Shown here piece after piece: positions 1 through 7,919 of a stretch of DNA of 30,618 nucleotides. The stretch's first letter is position 1. Each line of letters begins with the position of its first letter. Source of the stretch: Actinomycetes bacterium (GTDB taxonomy: Bacteria; Actinomycetota; Acidimicrobiia; Acidimicrobiales; RAAP-2); assembly GCA_021795095.1 (NCBI GenBank), contig JAJYPU010000009.1:1-30618 (forward strand). Reading direction: 5' to 3'. Under the pieces are notes generated by a model. The model saw only the letters and a list, made by a program, of their open reading frames with translations, was not told the origin of the DNA and did not search any database. The position numbers and the translations under genes were made by a program.

Positions 1-2
1 GC

Positions 3-749
3 GAGGCCAAGGCCGCTGCCGCGAAGAAGGCTGCTGCCGCCAAGGCCAGGGCCGTCGCGGCCGCCAAGGCCCAGCGCGAGCGCGAGGCCAAGGCCGCCGC
101 GAAGGAGCGCGAGGCCAAGGCCAAGGCCGCCGCGAAGGAGCGCGAGGCCAAGGCCAAGGCCGCCGCGAAGGAGCGCGAGCTCCAGCGCAAGGCTCGTGAA
201 CGCGCAGCTGTTGAGGCGAAGAAGCTGCGCGAGATCGAGGCGAAGAAGAGGGCGCTCGAGGCCGAACGCCAGCGCAAACAGCGCGAGATCGAGCGTCGGA
301 ACCAGGAGGAGCTGAAGCGTCAGGAGCGCCGTGAGCTCGAAGAACGTAAACGCCAAGAGGCGCTGGAGCGCAAGATGCACTCCAAGCCCTACGAGCAGGA
401 CCCCGCCTTCCTCGCCGAGCTGCGCGAACTGCTGCTCGAGACCCAGTCGGTCACCGCAGAGCAGATCACGGTCCTTGAGAGCACAGTGAATGACCTCCTC
501 GAGGGCCGTGAGCGTCCGGAGTACGACGAGGAAGACGGCTCCAGCGCCGGTTCGGACTACGACCGTGATCAGTTGAAGATGCAGTTGGACAACGAACGCC
601 TGAAGATCGAACTGATCGACGTCGCGCTGACTCGGGTCGACGACGGGAGCTACGGGCGCTGTGACAGTTGTTACGAGCCGATCGCGAAGGATCGGCTCCG
701 GGCACAGGTGCCCGTATTCACCTGTGTGACGTGCCGCGCCAACGGCTGA
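3..749 (+). CDS. coiled-coil protein with C-terminal TraR/DksA-type zinc finger (5' end missing)
   Basis: The frame is open from the left edge, so this is the 3' part (at least 248 residues) of a longer gene; the ATG at 375 is internal. The first ~125 visible residues are almost only Ala, Lys, Glu and Arg, with repeated EREAKAKAAAK units, and should form a long charged helix or coiled coil like TolA or histone-H1-like tails. The last ~120 residues resemble the TraR/DksA family: a helical part, then a C4 zinc finger (CDSC near the end and CVTC seven residues before the stop). TraR/DksA proteins act in the RNA polymerase secondary channel; a small finger protein upstream of lspA is common in actinobacteria. 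The basic helical extension is unusual for that family and may bind nucleic acid or a partner (inference). lspA begins inside its 3' end, so the two are probably co-transcribed. Confidence 0.8.
   Translation, partial: EAKAAAAKKAAAAKARAVAAAKAQREREAKAAAKEREAKAKAAAKEREAKAKAAAKERELQRKARERAAVEAKKLREIEAKKRALEAERQRKQREIERRNQEELKRQERRELEERKRQEALERKMHSKPYEQDPAFLAELRELLLETQSVTAEQITVLESTVNDLLEGRERPEYDEEDGSSAGSDYDRDQLKMQLDNERLKIELIDVALTRVDDGSYGRCDSCYEPIAKDRLRAQVPVFTCVTCRANG
78..179 (+). repeat. 33-bp in-frame tandem repeat in the coiled-coil gene
   Basis: Two perfect 33-bp copies (105-137 and 138-170) each encode EREAKAKAAAK. They are preceded by a 27-bp version lacking one AKA step (78-104) and followed by the first 9 bases of another copy. 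The unit is a multiple of three, so copy-number change alters helix length without breaking the frame. Confidence 0.9.
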
Positions 750-1201
750 GGATTGCACCCAACCGCACGGTGCTGGTCACGGCTCTCGGGGTGCTCGTCG
801 TGGACGCGGCGAGCAAGGCCTGGGCGCGGCGAACGCTCACGCGACCGGTCCACGTGCTCGGGCCCCTCTGGCTGCGCCTGCAGTACAACACGGGCATCTC
901 GTTCTCGCTCAATCGTTCGGGCCCGCTTGTCACGACGGTGGTCACGACGGTGGTCGCACTCGCGCTCTTGGTCGCGGCGGTGCGGGCTCGCAACGGCGCC
1001 CCAGCGGTGGGGTTCGGCCTCATGCTCGGTGGGGGGGTCGCCAACGTGGTGGACCGGCTCATGGCCACACCCCACCAGGTGACCGACTTCATAGCGGTCG
1101 GCTCCTTTCCAGTGTTCAACGCGGCCGATGTGGCGGTCACCTGTGGTTTCGTGGTGTTGATCGTGGTGGCGATGCGAGGCGATACGTTGATGAGACGATG
1201 A
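731..1201 (+). CDS. lspA: lipoprotein signal peptidase (signal peptidase II)
   Basis: Cleaves the signal peptide of diacylglyceryl-modified prolipoproteins in the cytoplasmic membrane (aspartic protease A8 family). The 156-residue product has the family pattern: a first membrane helix ending in DAASK (residues 25-29), NTGISFSL (53-60), ANVVDR with catalytic Asp108, and VTDFIAVGSFPVFNAAD with catalytic Asp133, followed by a last membrane helix. The length is typical. I chose GTG 731 because it gives a normal N-terminal segment; it overlaps the preceding gene by 19 nt. GTG 770 is the alternative, and an upstream ATG at 668 would lie inside the zinc-finger domain of the gene before. No clear Shine-Dalgarno is visible, so translation is probably coupled. 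The stop overlaps the rluD start (ATGA). Confidence 0.9.
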   Translation: MPRQRLRIAPNRTVLVTALGVLVVDAASKAWARRTLTRPVHVLGPLWLRLQYNTGISFSLNRSGPLVTTVVTTVVALALLVAAVRARNGAPAVGFGLMLGGGVANVVDRLMATPHQVTDFIAVGSFPVFNAADVAVTCGFVVLIVVAMRGDTLMRR

Positions 1202-2157
1202 GTGACACCGACGAGTTCGAAGACGGTCGGCTCGACGTGGTGGTGCCTGACGGTCTCGACGGTGTGCGCTGTGACCGTGCGCTGGCGATGCTGACGGGTC
1301 GACCCAGGGCGCTCATCGCGAAGGTGGTCGCCGCCGGCGCGGTCACTGTGGACGGCGCGGCACTCAAGAAGGCGTCGACGCCCTTGGTCTCGGGCCAACG
1401 GCTCGTGGCCACGATGCCCGATGTCGATGACGGTTGGGTCGAACCCGACGGAACCGTGCCGGTGGACGTGGTGGCCGAGACGTCCGACTTCATCGTGGTG
1501 AACAAGGCACCGGGACAGGTAGTCCACCCGGGTGCCGGCCAGCGGTCGGGCACACTCGTCGCCGGACTCCTCGCTCGCTACCCCGAACTAGACGAACTTC
1601 GCCAGCGTGGGCTCGGCGACCCATCTCGCCCCGGCGTCGTGCACCGTCTCGACAAGGGGACGTCGGGGCTGCTCGTCGTCGCCCGGTCGCCCCTGGGCTA
1701 CGAGCGCCTCCACGAGCAACTGGCCGAGCGTGCGATCGAGCGGATCTACCTCGGACTGGTCGAAGGGCACGTGGCCGAGTCGCGCGGCGTCGTCGACGCC
1801 CCGATCGGTCGCTCGACGAGGACCCCAACGATGATGGCTGTGCGGGCTGATGGCCGGTGGGCGAGGACGGCCTACGAGGTCCTGTCCCGCCTCGACTCAC
1901 CGCGTACGACCGTCCTACGACTGAAACTGGAAACGGGCCGTACACATCAAATCCGCGTCCATCTGGCGTCCATAGGCCACCCCGTGGTCAACGACAACCG
2001 TTACGGCCACCGCCGTGAACCGCGCCTTCAGGCTGAGCGCGTGTTCCTCCACGCGACTCGTTTGGGGTTTCACGACCCGGCAACGGGTGCGTGGGCGTCA
2101 TTCGAGGCCGCACTGCCCGAGGACCTCGAGGCACTAATCAGTCTGGAAGACCTCTAG
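1198..2157 (+). CDS. rluD: RluA-family 23S rRNA pseudouridine synthase, RluD-like
   Basis: Predicted to isomerise uridine to pseudouridine in large-subunit rRNA. The 319-residue protein has an N-terminal S4 RNA-binding domain (about residues 15-75), then the RluA catalytic domain with HRLDKGTSGLL carrying the catalytic Asp152, and near residue 245 the family segment ETGRTHQIRVHL. The length is normal. It starts at the ATG in the ATGA overlap with lspA, so translation is coupled. lspA next to an RluD-like gene is a widespread actinobacterial and firmicute arrangement. Its stop overlaps the stop of the convergent sigma-factor gene in a shared CTAG (2154-2157). The exact target uridines cannot be read from sequence. 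Confidence 0.9.
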   Translation: MSDTDEFEDGRLDVVVPDGLDGVRCDRALAMLTGRPRALIAKVVAAGAVTVDGAALKKASTPLVSGQRLVATMPDVDDGWVEPDGTVPVDVVAETSDFIVVNKAPGQVVHPGAGQRSGTLVAGLLARYPELDELRQRGLGDPSRPGVVHRLDKGTSGLLVVARSPLGYERLHEQLAERAIERIYLGLVEGHVAESRGVVDAPIGRSTRTPTMMAVRADGRWARTAYEVLSRLDSPRTTVLRLKLETGRTHQIRVHLASIGHPVVNDNRYGHRREPRLQAERVFLHATRLGFHDPATGAWASFEAALPEDLEALISLEDL

Positions 2158-3002
2158 GCGAGTTCGTGCGCCGCGATGACGGTCTGGTCTTTGCGAAGAA
2201 TCGCCATCGCCTCTTCTTCGGCCCGACGGACGCGGCGTACGCCGATGTCCATCGCGTTGGCCGTTGCCTGGAGCGAGAGCGGCGATGACCCGTTGAGCCC
2301 GAAGCGGTAGGACAGGACGTCACGCTGGATGTCAGTCAGCTGATCGAGAGCGTCGAGCAACTGCTGGTCGACCATGGACTGCTCGATGTCACCGACCCAG
2401 TCGTGCTGACTGGGGGCGACGAGGTCGCCCAACGTCGTCGCGGAGTCCGAGGACGCCGGTTGGTCGAGGCTCGCGGTCACGCCAGCCAGCCCACGCAGGT
2501 TGTCACGCTCCGCCTTGGACATGCCCGTGGCCTCGGTCAGCTCCTCATCGGTCGGCTTGCGCGCGAACAGCGAGGTCAACTCGGCCGAGGTCGCCTCGAG
2601 GCGCTGGAGTTGTTCGCCAACCTCGAGCGGGATTCGAATCGTGCGGCCGTGCTGCTGGACCGCACGCTGCAGGGCCTGACGGATCCACCACGTCGCGTAG
2701 GTCGAGAACTTGAACCCCCGCTCCCAATCGAACTTCTCGACGGCGCGCAGGAGCCCGAACGTACCCTCCTGGACCAGGTCGATCATCTCCACGCCGCGGT
2801 CCTGGTACCGGCGGGCCCAGTGCAGGACGAGCCGCAGGTTCGCCGCTACCATTTGTTTTTTCGCTTCTTCGTCGCCCGCGGTGACTCGTTTGGCCAACTC
2901 GACCTGCTCGTCGTAGTTCGGCATGGGGTAGCGGTCGAGGTCTCGCATCAGGAGCCCGAGCATGTCGTTCGTGTTCACACTTGATCGCCGGTTCGTGTTC
3001 AT
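2154..3002 (-). CDS. RNA polymerase sigma factor, sigma-70 family, group-2-like
   Basis: The 282-residue protein directs RNA polymerase to promoters. Regions 1.2 to 2.4 occupy residues ~12-128 with classic sequences (NLRLVLHWARRY, DLVQEGTFGLLRAVEKFD, GFKFSTYATWWIRQA, RTIRIP); region 3 lies at ~130-190 and region 4 at ~212-270. It lacks region 1.1 and the large insert of the primary factor, hence group 2 rather than RpoD. Region 4.2 is odd: where primary factors read like RERIRQIE, this one has RRVRRAEEEA, so -35 recognition may differ (inference). The start is ATG 3002 because GAGGAG sits 5 nt upstream; an in-frame ATG at 3029 has no such support. Its 3' end overlaps the convergent rluD stop by 4 nt. 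Confidence 0.88.
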   Translation of the reverse strand: MNTNRRSSVNTNDMLGLLMRDLDRYPMPNYDEQVELAKRVTAGDEEAKKQMVAANLRLVLHWARRYQDRGVEMIDLVQEGTFGLLRAVEKFDWERGFKFSTYATWWIRQALQRAVQQHGRTIRIPLEVGEQLQRLEATSAELTSLFARKPTDEELTEATGMSKAERDNLRGLAGVTASLDQPASSDSATTLGDLVAPSQHDWVGDIEQSMVDQQLLDALDQLTDIQRDVLSYRFGLNGSSPLSLQATANAMDIGVRRVRRAEEEAMAILRKDQTVIAAHELA

Positions 3003-3069
3003 CGCAGCTCCTCGTCGCATTCCCAACACGTATGCGGGTGGGACATTTCTCCTACCAACGCATAACTAA

Positions 3070-3086
3070 TTTACCACAGCGGTAAA
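3070..3086. promoter_or_regulatory. inverted repeat upstream of the sigma-factor gene
   Basis: TTTACC-ACAGC-GGTAAA is a perfect 6-bp dyad about 70 bp before the sigma-factor ATG, in an AT-richer patch. It could be a regulator site; on the minus strand TAAATT within it could be a -10 element. No matching -35 is seen. Confidence 0.3.
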
Positions 3087-3215
3087 CCCGTTACGGCGAA
3101 AGTTATTCCCGGACCTGCAATCCTGGATCAGGACAAGGTGAGAAAATCGTAAGTTTCCAAGGGTTTTGCCGTGGCCGTGACGACCGACCACCACGACGAA
3201 CGCATCGAATCCACG

Positions 3216-3240
3216 TAAAGGCGCCGGGCGATTGGCGCCG
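3216..3240 (-). terminator. stem-loop after the Rrf2 gene, possible terminator
   Basis: On the minus strand, 19 nt after the Rrf2 stop, GGCGCC - 8-nt loop - GGCGCC is followed directly by TTTA. The stem is GC-rich but the T run is short. It lies between the Rrf2 gene and the sigma-factor gene and would separate them. Confidence 0.45.
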
Positions 3241-3258
3241 ACGAGGACCGCGCGGCGC

Positions 3259-3708
3259 CTAGGCCGAATGGGTGCGCCGGACGGGCTGGACGCCTCGCGC
3301 CTGGAGCACCATGTCGGCCAGGGTGTAGCTGGCGAGGTGCTCGCGCATGTGACTGCCGACGTCGGCCCACACCCCAAGCAGGACACACTGGCCCTCGTGG
3401 TCACAGGCACCGTCCTGGTGGGGCAGACCAAAGTCGCCCGCGACTATCGGTCCGTCCACGGCGGCGACCACCTCGGCCAGGGTGATCGATTCAGCCGACC
3501 GCGCTAGGACGTAGCCACCACCGACACCGCGTTTGGATCGCACGAGCCCGACCCCCTTCAACGCCAGGAGGATCTGCTCCAGGTACGGCTGGGGCAGCCC
3601 GGTGCGCTGGGCGAGGTCTCGAACCGAAGTTGGGCGAGAGGGATCGTCGTGGAGCGCGAGGCTGAGAAGCGCTCGGCTCGCGTAATCACCTCGCGTCGAT
3701 ACCCTCAC
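3259..3708 (-). CDS. Rrf2-family transcriptional regulator (probable Fe-S sensor)
   Basis: The 149-residue winged-helix protein begins MRVSTRGDYASRALL, the standard Rrf2 N-terminus. A helix-turn-helix covers ~27-60 (SVRDLAQRTGLPQPYLEQIL), the wing GVGGGYVLAR ~61-70, then a Cys region. IscR and NsrR use three cysteines for a [2Fe-2S] or [4Fe-4S] cluster; here only two are present, ACDHEGQC (Cys102, Cys108), and the third is missing, although His104 is available. Targets cannot be read; no isc or suf genes are in the window. I chose GTG 3708 by the family N-terminus; the reading frame is open further upstream to 4152 but that part is the shadow of the divergent bpa gene. A TACACT box 6 nt before the start suggests a leaderless transcript. 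Confidence 0.88.
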   Translation of the reverse strand: MRVSTRGDYASRALLSLALHDDPSRPTSVRDLAQRTGLPQPYLEQILLALKGVGLVRSKRGVGGGYVLARSAESITLAEVVAAVDGPIVAGDFGLPHQDGACDHEGQCVLLGVWADVGSHMREHLASYTLADMVLQARGVQPVRRTHSA

Positions 3709-3710
3709 GC

Positions 3711-3726
3711 CCTCAGTGTAGTGAGG
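3711..3726 (-). promoter_or_regulatory. Rrf2 promoter -10 with overlapping dyad
   Basis: On the minus strand TACACT (3720-3715) ends 6 nt before the Rrf2 GTG, the spacing of a leaderless promoter. It sits inside CCTCA-N6-TGAGG (3711-3726), a 5-bp dyad that could be an autoregulatory operator. No good -35 is seen. Confidence 0.45.
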
Positions 3727-3781
3727 CGCGCCTCCCGCGGCGTTGTGGTCACCCCCGGCCACACTCTGGCAGACTGCAAGG

Positions 3782-4264
3782 GTGGAAGACGAGCAAAAAG
3801 AGAACGTGACCGTCGATCCGGACTCGGTGCTGCCGCCCGGCCAAACTGAGGAGGAATCGGCGGAGGCGACTGATTTCATCAGCCAGCCGGCCAAGGTCAT
3901 GCGCATTGGCGCGATGGTGAAAACCCTGTTGGACGAGGCGCGCAGTGCCCCCCTCGACGAGCCCGGTCGGACCCGGCTGCGCGAGATATACGAACTCTCC
4001 ATCCACGAGCTCTCTGGCGCACTGTCGTCGGACCTCGGTGACGAGTTGGCGCGCATGGCGCTGCCCTTCACCGCCGACGTGCCCACCGAGTCCGAGTTGC
4101 GCATCGCCCAGGCGCAGTTGGTCGGATGGCTTGAGGGCCTCTTCCACGGCATCCAGGCCTCGCTCTTCGCTCAGCAGGCCGCGGCCGCGGCACAGTTGGA
4201 GAAGATGCGCGAGCGTTCGCTCAATCCTGGCTCGCCCGAACCGCGCGCCGGCACGTATCTCTGA
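3782..4264 (+). CDS. bpa: bacterial proteasome activator Bpa/PafE
   Basis: The product (160 residues) matches the mycobacterial ring-shaped, ATP-independent proteasome activator. Key stretches are QPAKVMRIGAMVKTLL, APLDEPGR.RLR, then LRIAQAQLVGWLEGLFHGIQ and LFAQQAAAAAQLEKMR. The C-terminus ends GTYL, corresponding to the GQYL tail of the mycobacterial protein that docks into the 20S core. The organism should therefore carry a 20S proteasome, although no proteasome gene is in the window. GTG 3782 is the preferred start: it leaves an acidic, low-complexity N-terminus as in the family, and CAGACT lies 6 nt upstream; GTG 3806 is possible. It is divergent from the Rrf2 gene and 53 nt upstream of dnaE on the same strand. 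Confidence 0.92.
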   Translation: MEDEQKENVTVDPDSVLPPGQTEEESAEATDFISQPAKVMRIGAMVKTLLDEARSAPLDEPGRTRLREIYELSIHELSGALSSDLGDELARMALPFTADVPTESELRIAQAQLVGWLEGLFHGIQASLFAQQAAAAAQLEKMRERSLNPGSPEPRAGTYL

Positions 4265-4317
4265 GCGGGTGTCGACCACGAGGGGGCACGAAGGGCCGGA
4301 AAGGACGCTGAGCAGTC

Positions 4318-7300
4318 ATGGTTGACGGTTTCGTCCACCTGCACAACCACACCGAGTACTCGATGCTCGACGGTGCGGCGCGCGTCGACGACCTCATCCA
4401 GGCGGCGCTCGACGATGGCCAACGGGCCATCGGGATCACTGACCACGGCAACCTCTACGGCGTCATCGACTTCTATCAAACGGCGCGTAAGTACGGGGTG
4501 ACCCCGGTGATCGGGCTCGAGGCCTACATGGCCGCCAACTCGCGTTTCGACCGTCCGCCACGGCGTGGCAAGATCGATGACACTGGTGGTGACACTGAAG
4601 GCGGTCAGAAGCTCTACCACCACCTCACCCTGCTCGCGGTGTCCAACGACGGCTATCGGAACCTTCGATCGCTGTCGTCGCTGGCCTTCCTCGAGGGGTA
4701 CTACTACAAGCCCCGCCTCGACTGGGACCTGTTGGAACGCTACGCCGGTGGGCTCGTCGCGACCTCGGGCTGTCTCGGGGGCGTCGTGCTCCAAGCGCTG
4801 CTCCAGGACGACTACGTGAGGGCCAAGGAGCTGGCCGGGCGCCTCCAGACGATCTTTGGTCGTGAGAACTTTTTCATCGAGCTCCAGGACCACGGGATGC
4901 CCGAACAGGCGCGGACCAATCCGCTGCTGCTTTCCATCGCCACCGAGATCGGCGCGCCCCTGCTCGCGACCAACGACCTGCATTACGTGCGCCACGGCGA
5001 CGCCGAGATGCACGACGCGCTGCTCTGCATCGGGACCGGCTCGCTCGTCGCCGACCCCAACCGATTCCGCTTCTCGAGCGACCAGCACTACCTGAAGTCC
5101 GCCGCGGAGATGCGCTACCTGTTCCGCGATCATCCGCAAGCCTGTGACAACACGCTCTTGATCGCCGAGCGCGCCAACGTCACAATCGAGTTTGACAACG
5201 ACGCGCTGCCCCAGTATCCGATCCCGACGGAGTTCAGTGGGGGGACCCACAAGGACGAGGCGAACCGGTTCCTGCGTGAGCTGACCTTGCGTGGTGCGGC
5301 GCAGCGCTACGGCGAACTCAACGACGAGGTGCGTCACCGGCTCGACTACGAGTTGGGCGTCATCGCGGACATGGGGTTCTCGGACTACTTCCTCGTGGTC
5401 TGGGACCTGATCCGCCACGCGCGCGAACAGGGGATCCGCGTCGGTCCCGGACGGGGATCGGCCGCCGGTTGCTGCGTGGCGTACTGCCTGCGCATCGTGG
5501 ACCTCGACCCGATTCGCTACGGGCTCATCTTCGAACGGTTTCTCAACCCGGGCCGCCGGCAGATGCCCGATATCGACATGGACTTCGACGAGCGCTACCG
5601 GGGTGACATGATCCGCTACGCGGCCGAGCGGTACGGCCCGGACCACGTGGCCCAGATCATCACCTTCTCGACCATCAAGGCTCGAGCCGCCGTGCGTGAT
5701 GCGGCTCGCGTGCTCGGCTATCCACCCCAACTCGGGGACAAGATCGCAAAGGCGATGCCGCCGCTTGTGATGGGCCAGGACCTGCCTCTCGAGGCCTGCT
5801 TCACTCCGACGCCGGGCTACGAGGGCCGTTACGCGGAGGCTGCGGACCTTCGAGCCCTCTACGAGACCGACGGCGAGGTCCAGCACGTCGTCGACGTCGC
5901 CAAGGGCTTCGTCGACAAGCGCCGCCAGGACGGTATCCACGCCGCCGCAGTGGTGATCACGAAGGACCCGGTGCTCGACTACGTCCCGATTCAGCGTAAG
6001 TCGAGCCCCAACGGCTCGTTGGAGGACGCACCGATCGTCACGCAGTACGAGGCCACCGCCATCGAGAAGCTCGGTCTGTTGAAGATGGACTTCCTTGGTC
6101 TGCGAAACCTCGCGATTATCGAGCGCGCCCTCGAACACGTGAAGCGTCGCACTGGCGAGGACGTGGACATCGACCACGTGGCGCTCGACGACCCCAAGGT
6201 CTACGAGATGCTTCGCCACGGGGACTCGATCGGAATCTTCCAGCTCGAGGGCGACAAGATGCGCCAGCTCATGCGCCGACTCGCCCCGACGAGTTTCGAT
6301 GACATTGCGGCGCTCGTGGCGCTCTATCGGCCGGGGCCGCTGAGCGAGAACGTCCACAACGACTACGCCGACCGCAAGAACCACCGTCAGGAGGTTCGCT
6401 ACGATCACGCGGACCTGGAGGAGATCCTGCGCGAGACCTACGGGTTGATGATCTACCAAGAGGACATCATGCGCGTGGCCACGCGTATCGCGGGCTTCTC
6501 CATGACCGAGGCCGACGACCTGCGCAAGGCCTGTTCGAAGAAGATTCGCGAGATGATTCAGGCCCAGCGCGCGAAGTTCGTCGACGGTGCCGAACGGATG
6601 GGCTACGGCCGTGACCTCGGTGAGGTCATCTTCAACAAGATCGAACCCTTCGCCGACTACGCCTTCAACAAGAGTCACGCGTACGGCTACGCGCTGATCG
6701 CCTACCAGAACGCCTGGCTGAAGGCCAACTACCCGGTGGAGTACATGGCCGCCCTGCTGACGTCGTTCCGTGACGACAAGGACAAGGCGGCGATCTATCT
6801 CAACGAGGCCCGTCAGATGGGCATCACGGTGGGTGTGCCCGACGTGAACGAGTCCCTCGCCGACTACGCCCCAAGTCAGCGCGCCCCGATGACGATTCTC
6901 TTCGGCATGGCGGCGGTGCGTAACGTCGGCGAAGCCCTCGTCGAGAAGATCGTCGGCGAGCGCGAGGCCGGCGGACTGTTTGACTCGGTCTACGACTTCG
7001 TGCGTCGCGTCGACCCCGCAGTCCTCAACCGACGTACAATGGAATCCCTGATCAAGGCGGGTACGTTCGACTCGCTGGGAGTGTCGCGGATGGGCCTGCT
7101 GCTCGCCGCGGACGAGTTGATCGAGGTGACTCTGAGCCGACGCAAGGATCTGTCGCTCGGCATTTCGACCCTGTTCGCCTCGCTCGGCGACTCGGCTGGC
7201 GGGGGGGACTGGGAGGGCACCGAACCACCCATCAGTCCGGTCGAGTTCGACCAACCCGTCAAGCTCGACTTCGAACGCGAGATGCTCGGGACCTACATCT

Positions 7301-7878
7301 CGGACCACCCGCTCTACGCCGTGGCTGACGTCCTCGCGGCCAAGACCGACGGATCGATCGTGGTCATCCGTGAGCGGGCCGAGGAGTTGGCCCGCCTAAA
7401 TCGGCCGGTGACCATCGGCGGGATCCTGGCCGAGGTGCAGATCCGAACGACCAAGTCCGGACACCAGTACGCCCGAGTCGTGCTCGAAGACCTCGGTGGC
7501 GCGCTCGAGATCATTCTTTCGGCTCGAAAGTTCGAAGAGTGCAGCGGTTTTCTCGCCAAGGACAACATCGTGCTCGTCAAGGGCCGCATCGATGTGCGCG
7601 ACGAGGAGATTCGTTTCAACGTGCTCGACCTCACCGCGCTACCGCGGGGCCGCGACGACGGTGAGTTGCGCCTGGCCCTTCGAAGTGAGGACCTCACCTC
7701 GCAGTCGATCGCCGCGCTGCGTGAAATCCTCACGCGTTACCCCGGTAAATCGCCGGTGATCGTCGAGACGGGCGAGTCGGGCAAGGCCTTTAAGCTCGGT
7801 CCTGAGTTCAACGTGAACATCGCTGGCGTCGTCGGCGATCTCCGCTCCGAATTCGGCCGGAACGTCATTAAGGCCTAG
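4318..7878 (+). CDS. dnaE: DNA polymerase III subunit alpha
   Basis: Replicative DNA polymerase catalytic subunit, 1186 residues, a normal length for actinobacterial DnaE1. The N-terminal PHP domain begins FVHLHNHTEYSMLDG (residues ~5-18), keeping metal-binding histidines often tied to proofreading in actinobacteria. The C-family palm contains PDIDMDFDERYRGDMI (~416-430) with two catalytic aspartates. The fingers and clamp-binding parts include YNKSHAYGYALIAYQ-like sequence (FNKSHAYGYALIAY, ~783) and the (HhH)2 region, and an OB fold lies at ~1025-1090. The ATG has a purine-rich AAGGA about 15 nt upstream, a long spacing. It probably shares a transcript with bpa. A 1045-codon open frame on the opposite strand is a composition artefact. 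Confidence 0.97.
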   Translation: MVDGFVHLHNHTEYSMLDGAARVDDLIQAALDDGQRAIGITDHGNLYGVIDFYQTARKYGVTPVIGLEAYMAANSRFDRPPRRGKIDDTGGDTEGGQKLYHHLTLLAVSNDGYRNLRSLSSLAFLEGYYYKPRLDWDLLERYAGGLVATSGCLGGVVLQALLQDDYVRAKELAGRLQTIFGRENFFIELQDHGMPEQARTNPLLLSIATEIGAPLLATNDLHYVRHGDAEMHDALLCIGTGSLVADPNRFRFSSDQHYLKSAAEMRYLFRDHPQACDNTLLIAERANVTIEFDNDALPQYPIPTEFSGGTHKDEANRFLRELTLRGAAQRYGELNDEVRHRLDYELGVIADMGFSDYFLVVWDLIRHAREQGIRVGPGRGSAAGCCVAYCLRIVDLDPIRYGLIFERFLNPGRRQMPDIDMDFDERYRGDMIRYAAERYGPDHVAQIITFSTIKARAAVRDAARVLGYPPQLGDKIAKAMPPLVMGQDLPLEACFTPTPGYEGRYAEAADLRALYETDGEVQHVVDVAKGFVDKRRQDGIHAAAVVITKDPVLDYVPIQRKSSPNGSLEDAPIVTQYEATAIEKLGLLKMDFLGLRNLAIIERALEHVKRRTGEDVDIDHVALDDPKVYEMLRHGDSIGIFQLEGDKMRQLMRRLAPTSFDDIAALVALYRPGPLSENVHNDYADRKNHRQEVRYDHADLEEILRETYGLMIYQEDIMRVATRIAGFSMTEADDLRKACSKKIREMIQAQRAKFVDGAERMGYGRDLGEVIFNKIEPFADYAFNKSHAYGYALIAYQNAWLKANYPVEYMAALLTSFRDDKDKAAIYLNEARQMGITVGVPDVNESLADYAPSQRAPMTILFGMAAVRNVGEALVEKIVGEREAGGLFDSVYDFVRRVDPAVLNRRTMESLIKAGTFDSLGVSRMGLLLAADELIEVTLSRRKDLSLGISTLFASLGDSAGGGDWEGTEPPISPVEFDQPVKLDFEREMLGTYISDHPLYAVADVLAAKTDGSIVVIRERAEELARLNRPVTIGGILAEVQIRTTKSGHQYARVVLEDLGGALEIILSARKFEECSGFLAKDNIVLVKGRIDVRDEEIRFNVLDLTALPRGRDDGELRLALRSEDLTSQSIAALREILTRYPGKSPVIVETGESGKAFKLGPEFNVNIAGVVGDLRSEFGRNVIKA

Positions 7879-7883
7879 GCGTA

Positions 7884-7911
7884 TTGGCCGGTGACGAAAG
7901 TCCCGTAGAAT
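7884..7911 (+). promoter_or_regulatory. promoter of the 7920 gene, leaderless type
   Basis: TTGGCC (7884-7889) and TAGAAT (7906-7911) are 16 bp apart. The -10 ends 8 nt before ATG 7920, so transcription should begin at or within a base or two of the start codon. No Shine-Dalgarno is present. Confidence 0.6.
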
Positions 7912-7919
7912 AGACAGTT

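Noticed and set aside
3066..3431. Short minus-strand frames in the gap between the sigma-factor and Rrf2 genes
   Set aside because: Not family-like, no start signal, and they cross the Rrf2 gene in another frame. The gap holds only the dyad and stem-loop listed.
3709..4152. N-terminal extension of the Rrf2 frame
   Set aside because: The upstream part is antisense to bpa and the Rrf2 homology begins exactly at GTG 3708.
4171..7308. A 1045-codon open frame on the minus strand across dnaE
   Set aside because: It is antisense to a clear DnaE with all family motifs. Long antisense frames arise from the high GC at third positions; its protein has no recognisable domain.
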